From positions 1,240,001 through 1,304,000 of the forward strand of contig NC_064039.1 in the NCBI RefSeq assembly GCF_932526225.1: a stretch of 64,000 nt of DNA, read 5' to 3'. The notes beneath the pieces were generated by a model that did not search any database, had not been told where the DNA came from, and saw only the letters and a program-made list of their open reading frames with translations. The position numbers and the translations under genes are program-made. This stretch comes from Nematostella vectensis. Taxonomy: Eukaryota; Cnidaria; Anthozoa; Actiniaria; Edwardsiidae. Every line of letters begins with the position of its first letter. Positions within the stretch are counted from its first letter, which is position 1. Positions 13,048 through 24,484 of the stretch are shown here, piece by piece.

Positions 13048-16000
13048 CTATCTCTTCTGTCGTGTCAAATCCTCTAGAAGCGTAGTAGACAGGCAGGGCA
13101 CCCAGGGTCGCTGGCGGGGCACCCAGTTGCTTAGCCGCAGGTCTCGCAAATCTTGAATCATGAAGCGCACACAAGAGGATGTCTTCTTGGAGTCAATGAT
13201 TTTGTTGAATTGCCTAAAGTACTGGTCCATGCGTGGCTGAAAAAGAACAGAAGCTGACCTCTTCGAGGAAAGATCTTTTTGAAACAAGGCAAGTAGGTAG
13301 GATTTTCACAGGAGGATGATTAATTGATAACAATTTAAACAGGCCATTTTCTCAAAGGTAGCTTGCCCTAGCTCACAATGGTAATTCATTTTCTCTCATC
13401 TAAGCGGATTTCCCAGTCGAGTTGGGTGGCTCTAGTTAACTCAACATTCATGTACGCAATTTTTTATTCACCCAAATTTATCCTTATTTTTTTAAATTAT
13501 CAAAGTTATATTGCGTGCATCACACGAGGTGAAGGTCACAGGCCCTGTACCTTGGCTATGTCATGATCCAAGTCCTTTCCAACGGTGGAGAGGAGTTCAC
13601 ACAAGCACTCCAAGGACTCGTCATCAGTTCTATTTATGAGCTTCCATACACAAGTGTGCATGATGTTCTCTGTTAAGATCTTCTGGATAAAAAAACAAGA
13701 TTTTTAAAAAAAGCAAAGAAAATATCATTCAGCTGAAAGAGAAAGTGCATGTTAAATTAATCAGATTATGCTTTCCATCCCGATTGCGCTACCGCCAATC
13801 TTGGGTTAGCTACCAGCCAATAAGTATATAAGAAATGTTACCATATGATTAAAACATGAACTCAGCCAACTATCTGCCTAGCAAAGAAATGCTGTACGGT
13901 GCACAACAAAATAAATTGAATCCTCTTTTTTATGACACCCATGTCAATCAATCAACAGCGATTCTTGCATGGTAGCATGACCTACTGTACCGAACGACAC
14001 TCGTAAATTGCACGCTCTTATTGGTCAAGGGTCCATGTGTTATTAGAGGACACACGCTTGGCGTCAGCATGCATGCGTGATTCCCAAAACTAGATTGGAA
14101 ATTTAGAAAAGAACTTAATCGCTGTATGAAACAAGTAGATGTCATTTTTTGTTTATCTCTCCTCTAATAGATGCACAGAATATGTCACAGCGAATTATGA
14201 ACAACAGTCGACTGCGTCTCGTCGCATACTTTCTTGTTCATGACTATTTGTGACGCCATCTGTTTATCTATTAGGGGACAGACGCAAGCAAAAATGGGAT
14301 CTTTTTGATAAAGTTTTGGTGATCAGTCGCTTTGTTGGTTTGTCAAATAGAATATAGTCCACACTAAACACTTGACATTCAAGTTTTGAGTAACATCGAG
14401 GGCTTAGAAATAAGACATAAAATCTGCAGCATTTAAGATTACAAACCTTGAGTATGAACAGTTCACCAATGAATATAATGTTTCCAAGTGTCCTCCTTCT
14501 TTCCCACATCTCATATTCTTCTTGTTCAGCTTTTTTTTATCTTATAGTCTTTCTCCTGTGACAGAAATCAAGTTATATCTGGTTTTAAAGGTTCTACAGT
14601 TAAACTCCCTGATAACCCAAAGTTTCCATTGTTTTTCAGTTCCCCTTCAGGACTTTGTGTACATGGATGTTTTTTTTTTCTACTAAACATAGGCTCTAAC
14701 AATTTTGCTATATATTATTCAGAGTCTTGCATTCAAATGGAGCTATTGAAACAGAGAAGGGGAAATAAATCACAAATGCTTGAAGCTTTACTGTATGTTG
14801 TGTGCTTTTCTGAAAATAATTTGAAGCTTGAAGCATTGGCCATTATTCACTTTTAAAATGTTTGGTAATGGTTTGAGATTAGTGATTCAAATGGGTTGCA
14901 GGTACAGACCAAGAAAAAAATTATGACTTTTTAAAAAAAAAAAGAGCACTGTCACATCATAACGTGTATGATTGACTTGTTTATCATGATTAAATACCGG
15001 AAGAAGATGTAGGCTAACTGGTAGCGTCAAGGATCCTACCCATATGCGCGCACTAACTTCACGGAAAGCGTTCTTGTAACTCTGTAAATTTTCCAGCTGC
15101 GGATTCGAGCTGGTCTTAATAATAAAGACCAAGATACCGCCAATGAGTTGTATCGTATTTAAATATATGGACATACTTTACAGCTCATTCTTTAAACACT
15201 CTTAACATTTTGACCTGTTAACATAAACAAGTGCAAATTGGTCATCTAGATCCTCAATGGATTGAAGGGTTTAGATTTGTCAGTAGAAGCCAAAGATTAG
15301 GCACTCGAATCAGAATCAGTGTTTCTTTATGAGTTCAAGTTTTAGCTCAGCACATTTACTGGATGTGTTTAATGATAATAACCGATTTTGAAGTAAAACA
15401 CCTAAAGCTTGTTGTTCAAAATCATCTTACCGAAAGGCCTTCATTCACAAGCTGGTCAGTGTTGTTGTGGGTTTTGTGCTCATATGTCTTATCAAACTTC
15501 TTCTGGCATTTGTTGAGCAGGATGGTTTTGAAAACCAATTCCTTATTTTCAAAAGAAACTTTTATCTAAAAATAGGGGAAAATACAATTGTTTAATTAAC
15601 TACCTGTACTGCAATATGCAGGCCTGAAAACTTTTGATATCACTAGAAATACTACAAACAAGCTGTAGAGAAACTATATGATCAAGATCTGTGTAGGAGT
15701 GGTTTAGACAAGTTTTAAATCAACACAAGGTAGAAAAGTATGTTGTACAACTCTGTGATAGAAAGTTGTTGAGCTGATGTTTTGAGCGTTATAGCTATCA
15801 TTGATTAGTTATCATGGACCATACATTTAATAGCATCCTAATGAGACATGGATATTATACGAATGAGGTTGGGGTATGACCCCTTGCACATTACCATTGA
15901 GCATATTTATGCAGTCACTTTAAACTTACCGGCAACAAACAATGACATAGATTAGCATAAACAACACAGTATCTTGGCTCCCTGATAGCCTGTAAGCATG

Positions 16001-19000
16001 AAAGAAATCTTTACCAACTGGTATAAGAGCGGAATTGTAACAGTGGTATCTCAACTCACAAATCTTCAGGTTGTGCTATTTTTAAAAACAGACATAAGAG
16101 AAAAATCATCAAACATGCAAGGCACTGTGTGAGAACAGATACAAGATTCTCACACTGGAACCTCAACCAAGTCTGAAATCTCCATGTTGTTCTATTATTT
16201 TAGGATGGCCACTTAGGGTGACAATCTATGGATACCCCTTACCCAACTATAAGAATATTGGTCAATTGGAAACTTTATTTTCTCAAATATAGAAATGGCA
16301 CTTTTGGGTCCATTTGCCGCAGGATTATATCAAAGTTTTCACTGTTATTTGTTTGTATTTTGTTTGCTGTATCTTAACTTCTAGAGGAACATAATAATCT
16401 TATCATCATCTTTGTCACTTTATTATATCTACCTTTTCAAAAACAATATCAATAATGCCCTCCAGCTTTTCAGCGGTGTCAATCTCCAGGTTCATAACTT
16501 GCTCCACGAGTTTTTTGAAATTCTGAGGGGTAATCTTGTTCAGGATGCCTCTGAATTTACGCATGACTTTCTAAATAACAAAGGCAAAACAATACTTTAA
16601 TTCAGAAAAATTAAAAAAAGACCTTGTGCTCAGATCCGTCTGGAACGCTTTCCCAGTTGGCTTGGGAGCTACCAAGTCTTTGGATGTTTTTAAAGTTTTG
16701 CTTAACACATTGACCCCTCAACCGGCCTGTACCGGCTTTGAGAAGTACCCACAACCCAAAAAATTCATAAATGCAAAATAAACACAACAAGATGAAGATA
16801 CTCAGGCATCAGTCTAAGGGATAAATGTTCTTGAAGATATGCATTCAACCAAGGTGTTGGCAACTACTCTTAAGCCAAATAATAGCACAGGTTCTTTGAC
16901 AAATTTCAAATCGAACAAGGAAAGAAAAGCAGAATCACCCCTCTCAATAAAACGCTCAAAATACCACACAAGGGAGAGAGATCCTCCAGGTTTATGTCCA
17001 TGGCCTCAAAACACAATGTCCACTACTTGAAGGCTTGTAAAACAACTTGGATGCCTTTACGGATTGCAAAGCATTCTGGGAGATCTAGGGAAAAATTCAC
17101 GAGGGGAGGGCCAGTCAACACTCTTCTCCCAAAACAAATCAATTCCAGGTCATACAGACCCAGAATAGCAGTGTAAACAAAAGACAGCATTTAGGAGAGC
17201 TGTGGTGATTTACTAGAATCCAGGCAAAGCCAAACAAGAAAAAATCATCATGAACCCACCTTTGCTTGCAAATATCCATAAGCAAAGCACTCAATTATGC
17301 CCCAATAGACTTCATGATGTCCTGAGACACTCTCCTAATATGCTCATAGCTGTATTTTTTATGAAAAATACAATAATAATAATTTTCGAAAAAAGAACCT
17401 TTGATTTTTGGTTGAAGATGTGAACCTATAGCAACCAAGTTTGCAAAGAGATCTTTAAAAGATCTTTTTTTAAAACTTTTAATACCCTACATGCTTTAAT
17501 TAGATCGGGAGAAAGCATTATTTTCACACTAGCTACACTCTATGACATGATTTGCTTTACAAAGGAGGTGTTGATGTTGGCTGGTAGCGCTGGGTAATAG
17601 ACGTAATTTGACTTTTCAGTTAAATTATATTTTTGTATTGGTTTGTAACCAATAATCATTTATCAAATGTTTATCCTTGGTCTAAACTCTTGTGGTCAGC
17701 ATATAAATGCTTATTGTATTGATTTCTTATTTCAGGAAGATTAGTATCGTTACCACATGGTCTCACTACTTTCTTCTTTAACAATCAAGTCGAATTATCA
17801 ACAATTCAGTTATCAAGAGTTAAGTCGAATTATCAACAGGTCGATTTATCAACAAGTCGATTTTTTAAAATTGAAGTCGATATATCAACATTAGCATAGT
17901 CATAACCATCATCATCACCACCACCACCGCCCCCACTGCCCCTGCCGGCGCTGCCCCCGCACCCATCGCCTTTATTCACTTGAATAAAAGAGATGAAAGT
18001 TGGAACTACCTCTGTTGTTGCTGCTCTTGCCTTCTTAGCTGGACCAATCCATCTATTTCACTACGTTTAAGCTGCAAAGCAAGAACATTGTTAAAAAACC
18101 AACACTTACAAATAGGCGATACAGCTGAATACCTACCTCGACAGCAGGCTGAATTGTGCGAATAATTTTCTTGGGTGGCATTTTTCCTTTATTAGCTTTT
18201 GAGGGGTTCAGCTCAGGCTACAAGTAGAAAAACATTATTAGTACTTAACAATGAAACTTTGTGCAACAAAACCAAAATACCTTCCTTCAATATAAGCATT
18301 GAAGTGCACTCACTGTCACTCTATTAACTGGTGGCATGTAGTTATAAAAGGTTTCTATAAGAAGATCCTACATACCTCTTTGCTTATGCTCCCCCACTGC
18401 AGAATCATCACCTTGAGTTGGTCAGATTGGGAATTGTCAGCAAGCTCTAAATATCTGGTTTTCATGCCTGTATACAAAAAGTCTGCATTCATGTGTCCTG
18501 TTTTCATTTCTTTCACTCTATCTTCCACCGTCCTTAGAACGCTCAGTTTCTCAACTGAATTCCCTTGCTCGAAGGCATGACCAATAAAAACTTTGGCTCT
18601 ATCGATACAGGAAAGCTCTTTGCAATGTTTCATGGTCCTGTCATCTAGTGCTTGCCTTGTACAATCTGATACCAACTCAAGATCTTTCAGAAGCGTATTT
18701 TTGCGCACTAGCACAGCTTCTATGATCTTGTTTGTAGCTTCTTCAATTTCTTGTTTACAATTCTGTGCTTGGTTTTCTAGTTCTCTCTTCTCGGCTTCAA
18801 CACCTTCCATGCTATCATGGAGAACTTTACGCATTTCCAAGAATTCATCAATTATATTTCCAACTTTAAAAAGGCATCTTGCTAGGCTACTGTCTGTTAA
18901 TTCCTCAACTTTGTGTTGTAAGTTCGCATGTTCTGAAATGCAACTCAAACAAAGTGGCTCATTACAGTTTGCACAATATCGAAGCAACAACTTCTCATCT

Positions 19001-19512
19001 TTATGTTTCGAGCATTTTAAGTTAACGTGCAGGGACTGTAAGATCTTCAGAGGCTTTTCTTCATTGATAATAATAACTTGATGCTCCCGAGTAAGTTTTA
19101 TTCTCCGATGAGCTTCCACACACATCTGACACAAAAACTCGTTGCAATCCATGCATCTCGCCTCTGCTAGTGCGGAGTTCTCATCGCAATTCGAGCAGAT
19201 GACAGCATCCTTCGCATCTAAACAACATCTGAGATAATTATTAACATTGCAAGCAAAGAAGTTTGTCTTCAGGTCGCTTGTCTGTGGTATTCTTACAAGT
19301 GAGTCACAAAGTCGACAAGGAACAGTCCACGTATCTCCGTGTTTCTGTGCTGTTTTCTGACAGCAAGATCTGCAAATCGAGTCAAGGCAAGGCAAAAGAA
19401 CGGGACCATTCATCGTTTCCTTGCAAGAGGGGCATGTTATAAACTTGGTAAGGTTTTCCCTCAGCAAAATATTGTCTTCATTGAAGTTCTTGTCTGTGCC
19501 GGTTGCCGCCAT
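13048..19512 (-). CDS. TRIM (RING/B-box/coiled coil) fused to eIF4G-type MIF4G domain
   Basis: Exon 1 (19512-18376, 379 codons, start MAATGTDKN) encodes a RING (about residues 27-69), two B-boxes (about 105-150 and 165-205) and a coiled coil. It ends at a strong in-phase donor (AAAGAG|GTATGT). Following minus-strand exons are 18217-18137 (PPKKIIRTI) and 18071-18010, then eIF4G MIF4G exons 16570-16433 ([13 protein letters not shown]), 15989-15930, 15565-15431 ([10 protein letters not shown]), 14529-14447 ([13 protein letters not shown]), 13682-13551 ([18 protein letters not shown]) and 13236-13048 ([16 protein letters not shown], stop). MIF4G normally binds eIF4A and RNA; MA3 and W2 domains are absent. 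Phase fails at 18010/16570 and 15431/14529, so short exons are missing or the gene is decayed; a candidate exon ends at 16623. The RING has Asp where the ligand His is usual ([11 protein letters not shown]). The alternative is two separate or nested genes. Confidence 0.72.
16702..17371. mobile_element. TTAA-type transposon relic, copy 2, truncated
   Basis: Reverse-orientation copy of the 7172-8065 element. Its intact end TTAACACATTGACCCCTCAA is at 16702; similarity stops near 17371 at a CTGTATTTTTTATG block internal to copy 1. It keeps an internal segment missing from copy 1 but present in copy 3. It sits in an intron of the TRIM-MIF4G gene, right beside a candidate exon that ends at 16623. 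Confidence 0.75.
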
Positions 19513-19564
19513 GTTACTTCCAGGAAAGTGCTTGCGTGCGTGAGTAGCACTAGGAGCGGCTGGT

Positions 19565-19796
19565 AATGCCTGGTGCACACTAGTGACATAACGACATGCA
19601 TGCGCACTCTGTTAGTCCCGACATAACGACATAGACACAAAGACATAAAAGAAAAAAAATGTTTTTCTCTTATGTCATTATGTTTATGTCGTTATGTTGG
19701 GCTTATGTCAAAATGTCTAACCATTCACACTTGAACGTACGAGTGCGTGCGCCATGTCGTTATATCATTGTGTCATTAGTGTGCACCAGGCATTAG
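19565..19796. mobile_element. MITE with about 25-bp terminal inverted repeats
   Basis: The left end TAATGCCTGGTGCACACTAG is mirrored by CTAATG-type sequence ending GTGCACCAGGCATTA at 19796. Internal ATGTCGTTATG motifs are also mirrored. It lies 53 bp upstream of the chosen TRIM start and contains the in-frame upstream ATG at 19578, a reason to prefer the start at 19512. Confidence 0.88.
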
Positions 19797-20066
19797 CACC
19801 CTAAACTAGGAGTTGTGAATCGAATTCTTGGAATTCTTGGTTTGCATGTGACGTCACGCTTATTAGCATAACCACCCGGCGGCTATGTTGGAAGTCTAAA
19901 CACATTTCAAACACATTTCGCGGCGCTTAGTGCAAACGCTCGAAAGTTTGATAACAAACTCATCAAAAACAAACAAAAGGGCCGTTTTGTCATACTGTTG
20001 TATGGGTAATAACCCATATGTATATCCATTGATGACAAAGGATTTTAGAATGATTAAATAATCGAG

Positions 20067-20242
20067 AAAAATGTCAGGAATGAGCACAGGTAGCCCAGGC
20101 AATGGTTTCGAAGCTTGTTCGTAGCTTAGAATCGGCTGTTATTCTTAGAGGTAAAACGAGTGGATTGAACAGCCGATTCCAAGCTACGAACAAGCTTCGA
20201 AACCATTGCCTGGGCTACCTGTGCTCATTCCTGACATTGATC
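20067..20242. repeat. Near-perfect foldback, arms about 70 bp
   Basis: The left arm TGTCAGGAATGAGCACAGGT continues to GAATCGGCTGTT, and the right arm returns through AACAGCCGATTC to ACCTGTGCTCATTCCTGACA, with a loop of about 28 bp. Arms differ at very few positions, suggesting a young insertion or ongoing gene conversion. Confidence 0.92.
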
Positions 20243-23200
20243 GTTGAGATTGTTTCCCCAATTTTACAATCCCCGTGGTGTCCCCAGGGGTCGACCCCTC
20301 GGGCAAGCCGCTGATAGGTGCATTATATTTCACAAAATCTTAGTTGCCTTTTCTTTCTCTTCTAGGATGCTGTTATACATCCAATATTATAGACGAGGAG
20401 AAAAATGTGAATATGTCCTATGAGACTAGAGACTATGGCCTTTAGTGAACAACAAATTTGTTTTAGAAAAACACGAACTGTTCATGAGTTGTACCGTAGA
20501 TACGTTGCAATAACTCAGACTTCTAAAAGCTTCCTTCAAGGTTTATTTCACCCATTGCTTACTCTTGACCAGATTGTATGAAGGTATTATTAGCATCTAA
20601 GAGGTGGCAAAAAAATAAGCTATGTAATGCAAGGCAAATGTTTAATCTAAGAGCTTGAATCAATTATTAATTTATTTTAAAATTGTTGAGTTCCATAGCA
20701 ATTAATATCCAGGAAAATAATCCCCAATTGATGGTATTTTATTTGCTTTTGGTGGTAGAGGACTGTCAGTTGCCATGGTCACTATACCAATTCTAGTTCC
20801 GTAATCCTAAGGCTCTCTTGGAATGTGCATTGGTGGATCCAAGGGATGGGAGGGGGGGGGGACATGCCCCACACCCCTTTCATAACATCCTGATGTGTGT
20901 GATGCTTACAACACTGTTCTTTTGTTCTTATTGTTTTTATCTGAGGAGATGGCTGGTGCAGAACAAAGATTTTTGCCCGTTATTGCTCTACTAAATACCA
21001 TTTGTACCTCTTGAGGTCATTTGCACAAACTATTTGTGAATGAATAACATCACAATATTTAGAAAAAAAATTAATGCACTTAATTTTCTGAAGAAACTGA
21101 TTTTTATCACATCTACATTTGTTTTGCACCTTTTGATCTGGTTTGCACAAACTATTTTGTAATTTAAAGTAGAAAAACAAATGCACTGGGTAGGAAAATG
21201 TGATGTAGCTCTCTCTCTGCTCCAATTAATGATTCCTATGTGGTTATGATACATGCCCATAGACTCTCAGCGAAATGGTTATTAAGTACTGCATTTCCCT
21301 TACTTTACTTACTTTACAGTGGCATTTGACACATATTTTAGTCCACAGAAGATAAATTGCAGTCCCAACCCCACCCCCCCCCCCCCCCAAAAAAAAAAAA
21401 AGAATAAAATAAATAACAAATCAGCTATGTGTGCTTTTGTGGACATCAACTTCAAAATTCCTATATTTAAGAAAAAAGAAGAAAATGCTAAATAGAGTTG
21501 CTGTTTGTGATTTGTGGTAGCTAGTTCAATAAATACTGTGAACACACTACACCAAGTTAACTAATCATTGTGCTGGTTATGATTTTAAACTTCGAAATAT
21601 AAGATTAACAGCAATGATTACAAATTTGTTTACAATTTCCATTTCCCATTCATGATAGATCAATGTTAAGGGATTTTGGTTTTTGATAAGAATAAATAGG
21701 TTTAAATTTTCTCATTATAATTATCAGAACCAAAGTATGGCAGGTAGGTACACTATTGTACCTACAACACACTCTTTGATTTTATACATAAAAATGTGTA
21801 ATCTATACAAATAAAGCAGGGATGTTCTTATTTATGGAGTGTTTTTAACTAAATTGTTATTAAAGATGTTCTTAGTTTTGCTTTTACAAATTGCTATGAT
21901 GGTTCTTGAAATAATGTAAACAACAGAAAGTGTACTGTAAGCTTATATAAAAACATAAGTAAATAATACCAATGAAGTATTAATAAGAGTTACACAGATG
22001 AATCACAATGAAATTATACATCTAAATATCTAAGTAAGCGAAAAGTCTGCAAATGCAGTAAATTATTTCAACTGTCAAAAACTATCCTGTTTACCCATTG
22101 ATCCAGAAACTTGAAAACAAAGTAAATGAAAACTTAACCAGCCATTTGCATCTACTAAAGCCAAAAGAACAATATCTCAAGTAAGCCTTTATCTTCTGCG
22201 TGTCTCGGCGATAAAATAGTCATTTAAACCTACATGCTTTTCCAAAGATGTTTACAAACGATCTCGATCGCCCAACAGGAATGTCCAGTTGCACGTAGTT
22301 CACAGGAAAACAAAGGAAACGGTATCTTGCAAATCCGAAACTTTGGTACATATGGGTGAGGAACATAAAATGCCTATTTCCTTTATGGCTCTGTCATCAC
22401 TTGGACCCATTTTCTCCTGATAATAGACGAAAAAAGATACACATCGCTACGGTTGGCAAAAAAATCTTATTATATTTGATAAGGGGTCCAAGCACCAGGT
22501 GGTCAATGGACCTAGAATCCATTTCCCCAAGAGATCCACAATATTTCAAGAGCCTGAAACTGTTTGAGTGACAGCAACATCTTTCCATCAAGAACTTTTT
22601 TGAAAGATTTTACTAGGGCCATTACTATAATGATGTCCATTACTATAATGATGGCAAGTCTTATTACAAGCCAGTATGACAGATATATGCATGCTTTCAT
22701 ACACTCCTGGCCTTTTTTTTTTTGCAATGATTTTAAATCTTATTATGATTTCCGGACAGCCAAGAGGTCAATCAAAAGAAACTCAAATTTGAACAAATTA
22801 AGATATCGTAAGTATGTAATCAGCAAGCTGAAGTATCTGAGCTTCTCTAATAGTGAGAAAATAAAGAGGGAGTTACTGTACTTCTTTGATGTTGTTTCTA
22901 GACATTTCTATAACTATTAAGTATATTATACGAGCTGGAGTGATTTGGGGGATTTGAATCAAACGCGGTATCACAGCCATTTTTTCGCTCGTCGCTATTT
23001 TCTTTCTTCTTGACTTAACTTCGCCGCTCAGAAAAAACAAAACAGTCAAGTTATTCAGGGATTTAGCTTTCTGTGAGTATATTTGCCAATCTTGCTTACA
23101 TAAGTTAGACTTGTTTTCTTTTTCCGAGTTATTTTTCATGATCTCTTTTCATTCCTACCGAGTTGGCAAAACAACAACACGCAACCCACGGGAGAGTAGG

Positions 23201-23452
23201 ACAAAATAAAAGGAGCAAATACTCACGCGCAGTGGTGGGGTGGTGGTTACTAAAAATAGCCAGATTCGGAATCGACATGGCGCGCGGGTAATACCAAAGT
23301 GTCCCTTTCTTATCTTATGCTCTCTTGATAATACAGATGATTGCCCCTACTAATGAGCCCCTGTGAGATGTTAAAATTACTTAAACAGGGGCGTAGCCAT
23401 TCTAGCAGACAAAAACAAAGGGGTAGCCCTTCTAGCAGCCAAAAACATAGTA

Positions 23453-23581
23453 AGGCCTAGTTTAAACGCCATAATTTTCATGTGCCGTTCTAAATGCAAA
23501 TGAACGTAGAACAATCGAATTGGTTCATTTGCATTATTTGGAACGGTACATGAAAGAACGGCGTTTAAACTAGGCCTTAAT
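23453..23581. repeat. Foldback, arms about 55 bp
   Basis: AAGGCCTAGTTTAAACGCC at the left is mirrored by GGCGTTTAAACTAGGCCTT at the right. The inner arm parts TCATGTGCCGTTC / GAACGGTACATGA and AATGCAAATGAAC / GTTCATTTGCATT also pair. Confidence 0.9.
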
Positions 23582-24306
23582 GTATGAGACATTATCTAAA
23601 ATACAAGAGAAAATGCCTTGAAAGGGACTTTTAGGCGCTCTCCTGTTAAAAACCCTGGCTACAGAATGGCTTAGTATAGCACACTCTGTGACCACTTGGG
23701 ACGCCTTTTTAGGCACAGGCAACCCAGTCTAATGTTGATTGCGATGATTTGTTGTACATGTCACAGATTTTCGTGTAGAAAGAGAAATGGTTCCTACAAC
23801 AATTCCTGTAACAGGTGCGATTTAAGGAACTGTCGAGACTATGAAACGCATTTCCTGTCTGCGTGAGGGGTGGGACACGGTGTGGATTATGTTGGCATAA
23901 TAAATGGAGTGGTGAGCGTAAAACTCTATAAGCATATGGTATTAAATCTCTGCTATAAAAGGTTAAGTGACGCAATATGTGTAAACGCTTTCACGCTGTC
24001 TCTTATCTTTCTCTCTTCCTTCTTCGCGCGGCCATACTCTTCGCTCTCTTCTACTTTCTTCCCACACAGTAAGTGGAATAAAGGATGGGGCAAAGGATTG
24101 GTCAAAAAGTTGCTCACTATAAAATCTGTACCATAATAGGGGTGTGGGGCTTGTTCCCTCGGGAAGATTTTGGAAAATTTGGAAGCACTGACACGCTCCT
24201 GCTAATCGTATTTTTAGCATCTACGTTCTTCTGTGAAGTCTCGCCCCTCCATTTCCTGACTCCACAATTGCTTATTGTTGTAATCACATTTTCTTTTGGC
24301 AGTCAA

Positions 24307-24326
24307 GGGGGGGGGGGGGGGGGGGG
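24307..24326 (+). repeat. Poly(G) run of 20
   Basis: Twenty consecutive G residues, about 160 bp downstream of the TTI1 stop codon. A long G tract can form four-stranded structures and is also a typical place for assembly or sequencing length errors. Confidence 0.9.
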
Positions 24327-24484
24327 TGACTTAGAAATAATAGTCAAACTCAAACTAACATTGCAGAATATATTCAGATATTAGCTCTTCCTAGCGGATA
24401 AAAGAAGCTCTTCCATTGAGTCTTCATTGACGAACTGTCTCCTATCTAGCTCTTTCGGATAAAAGTCCCTCCTCTATCGATTTC

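Larger units (their letters stand above)
20243..24484. other. Intergenic stretch between two minus-strand genes
   Basis: No gene was recognised. It holds a C-rich/A-rich run at 21366-21402, a foldback at 23453-23581 and a run of 20 G at 24307-24326. The open frame on plus at 22564-22920 is low-complexity and matches nothing I recognise. Confidence 0.5.

Noticed and set aside
22564-22920. 118-codon plus ORF as a gene
   Set aside because: Low-complexity, no domain, no splice or promoter context, and it overlaps a short ATTACTATAATGATG tandem repeat.
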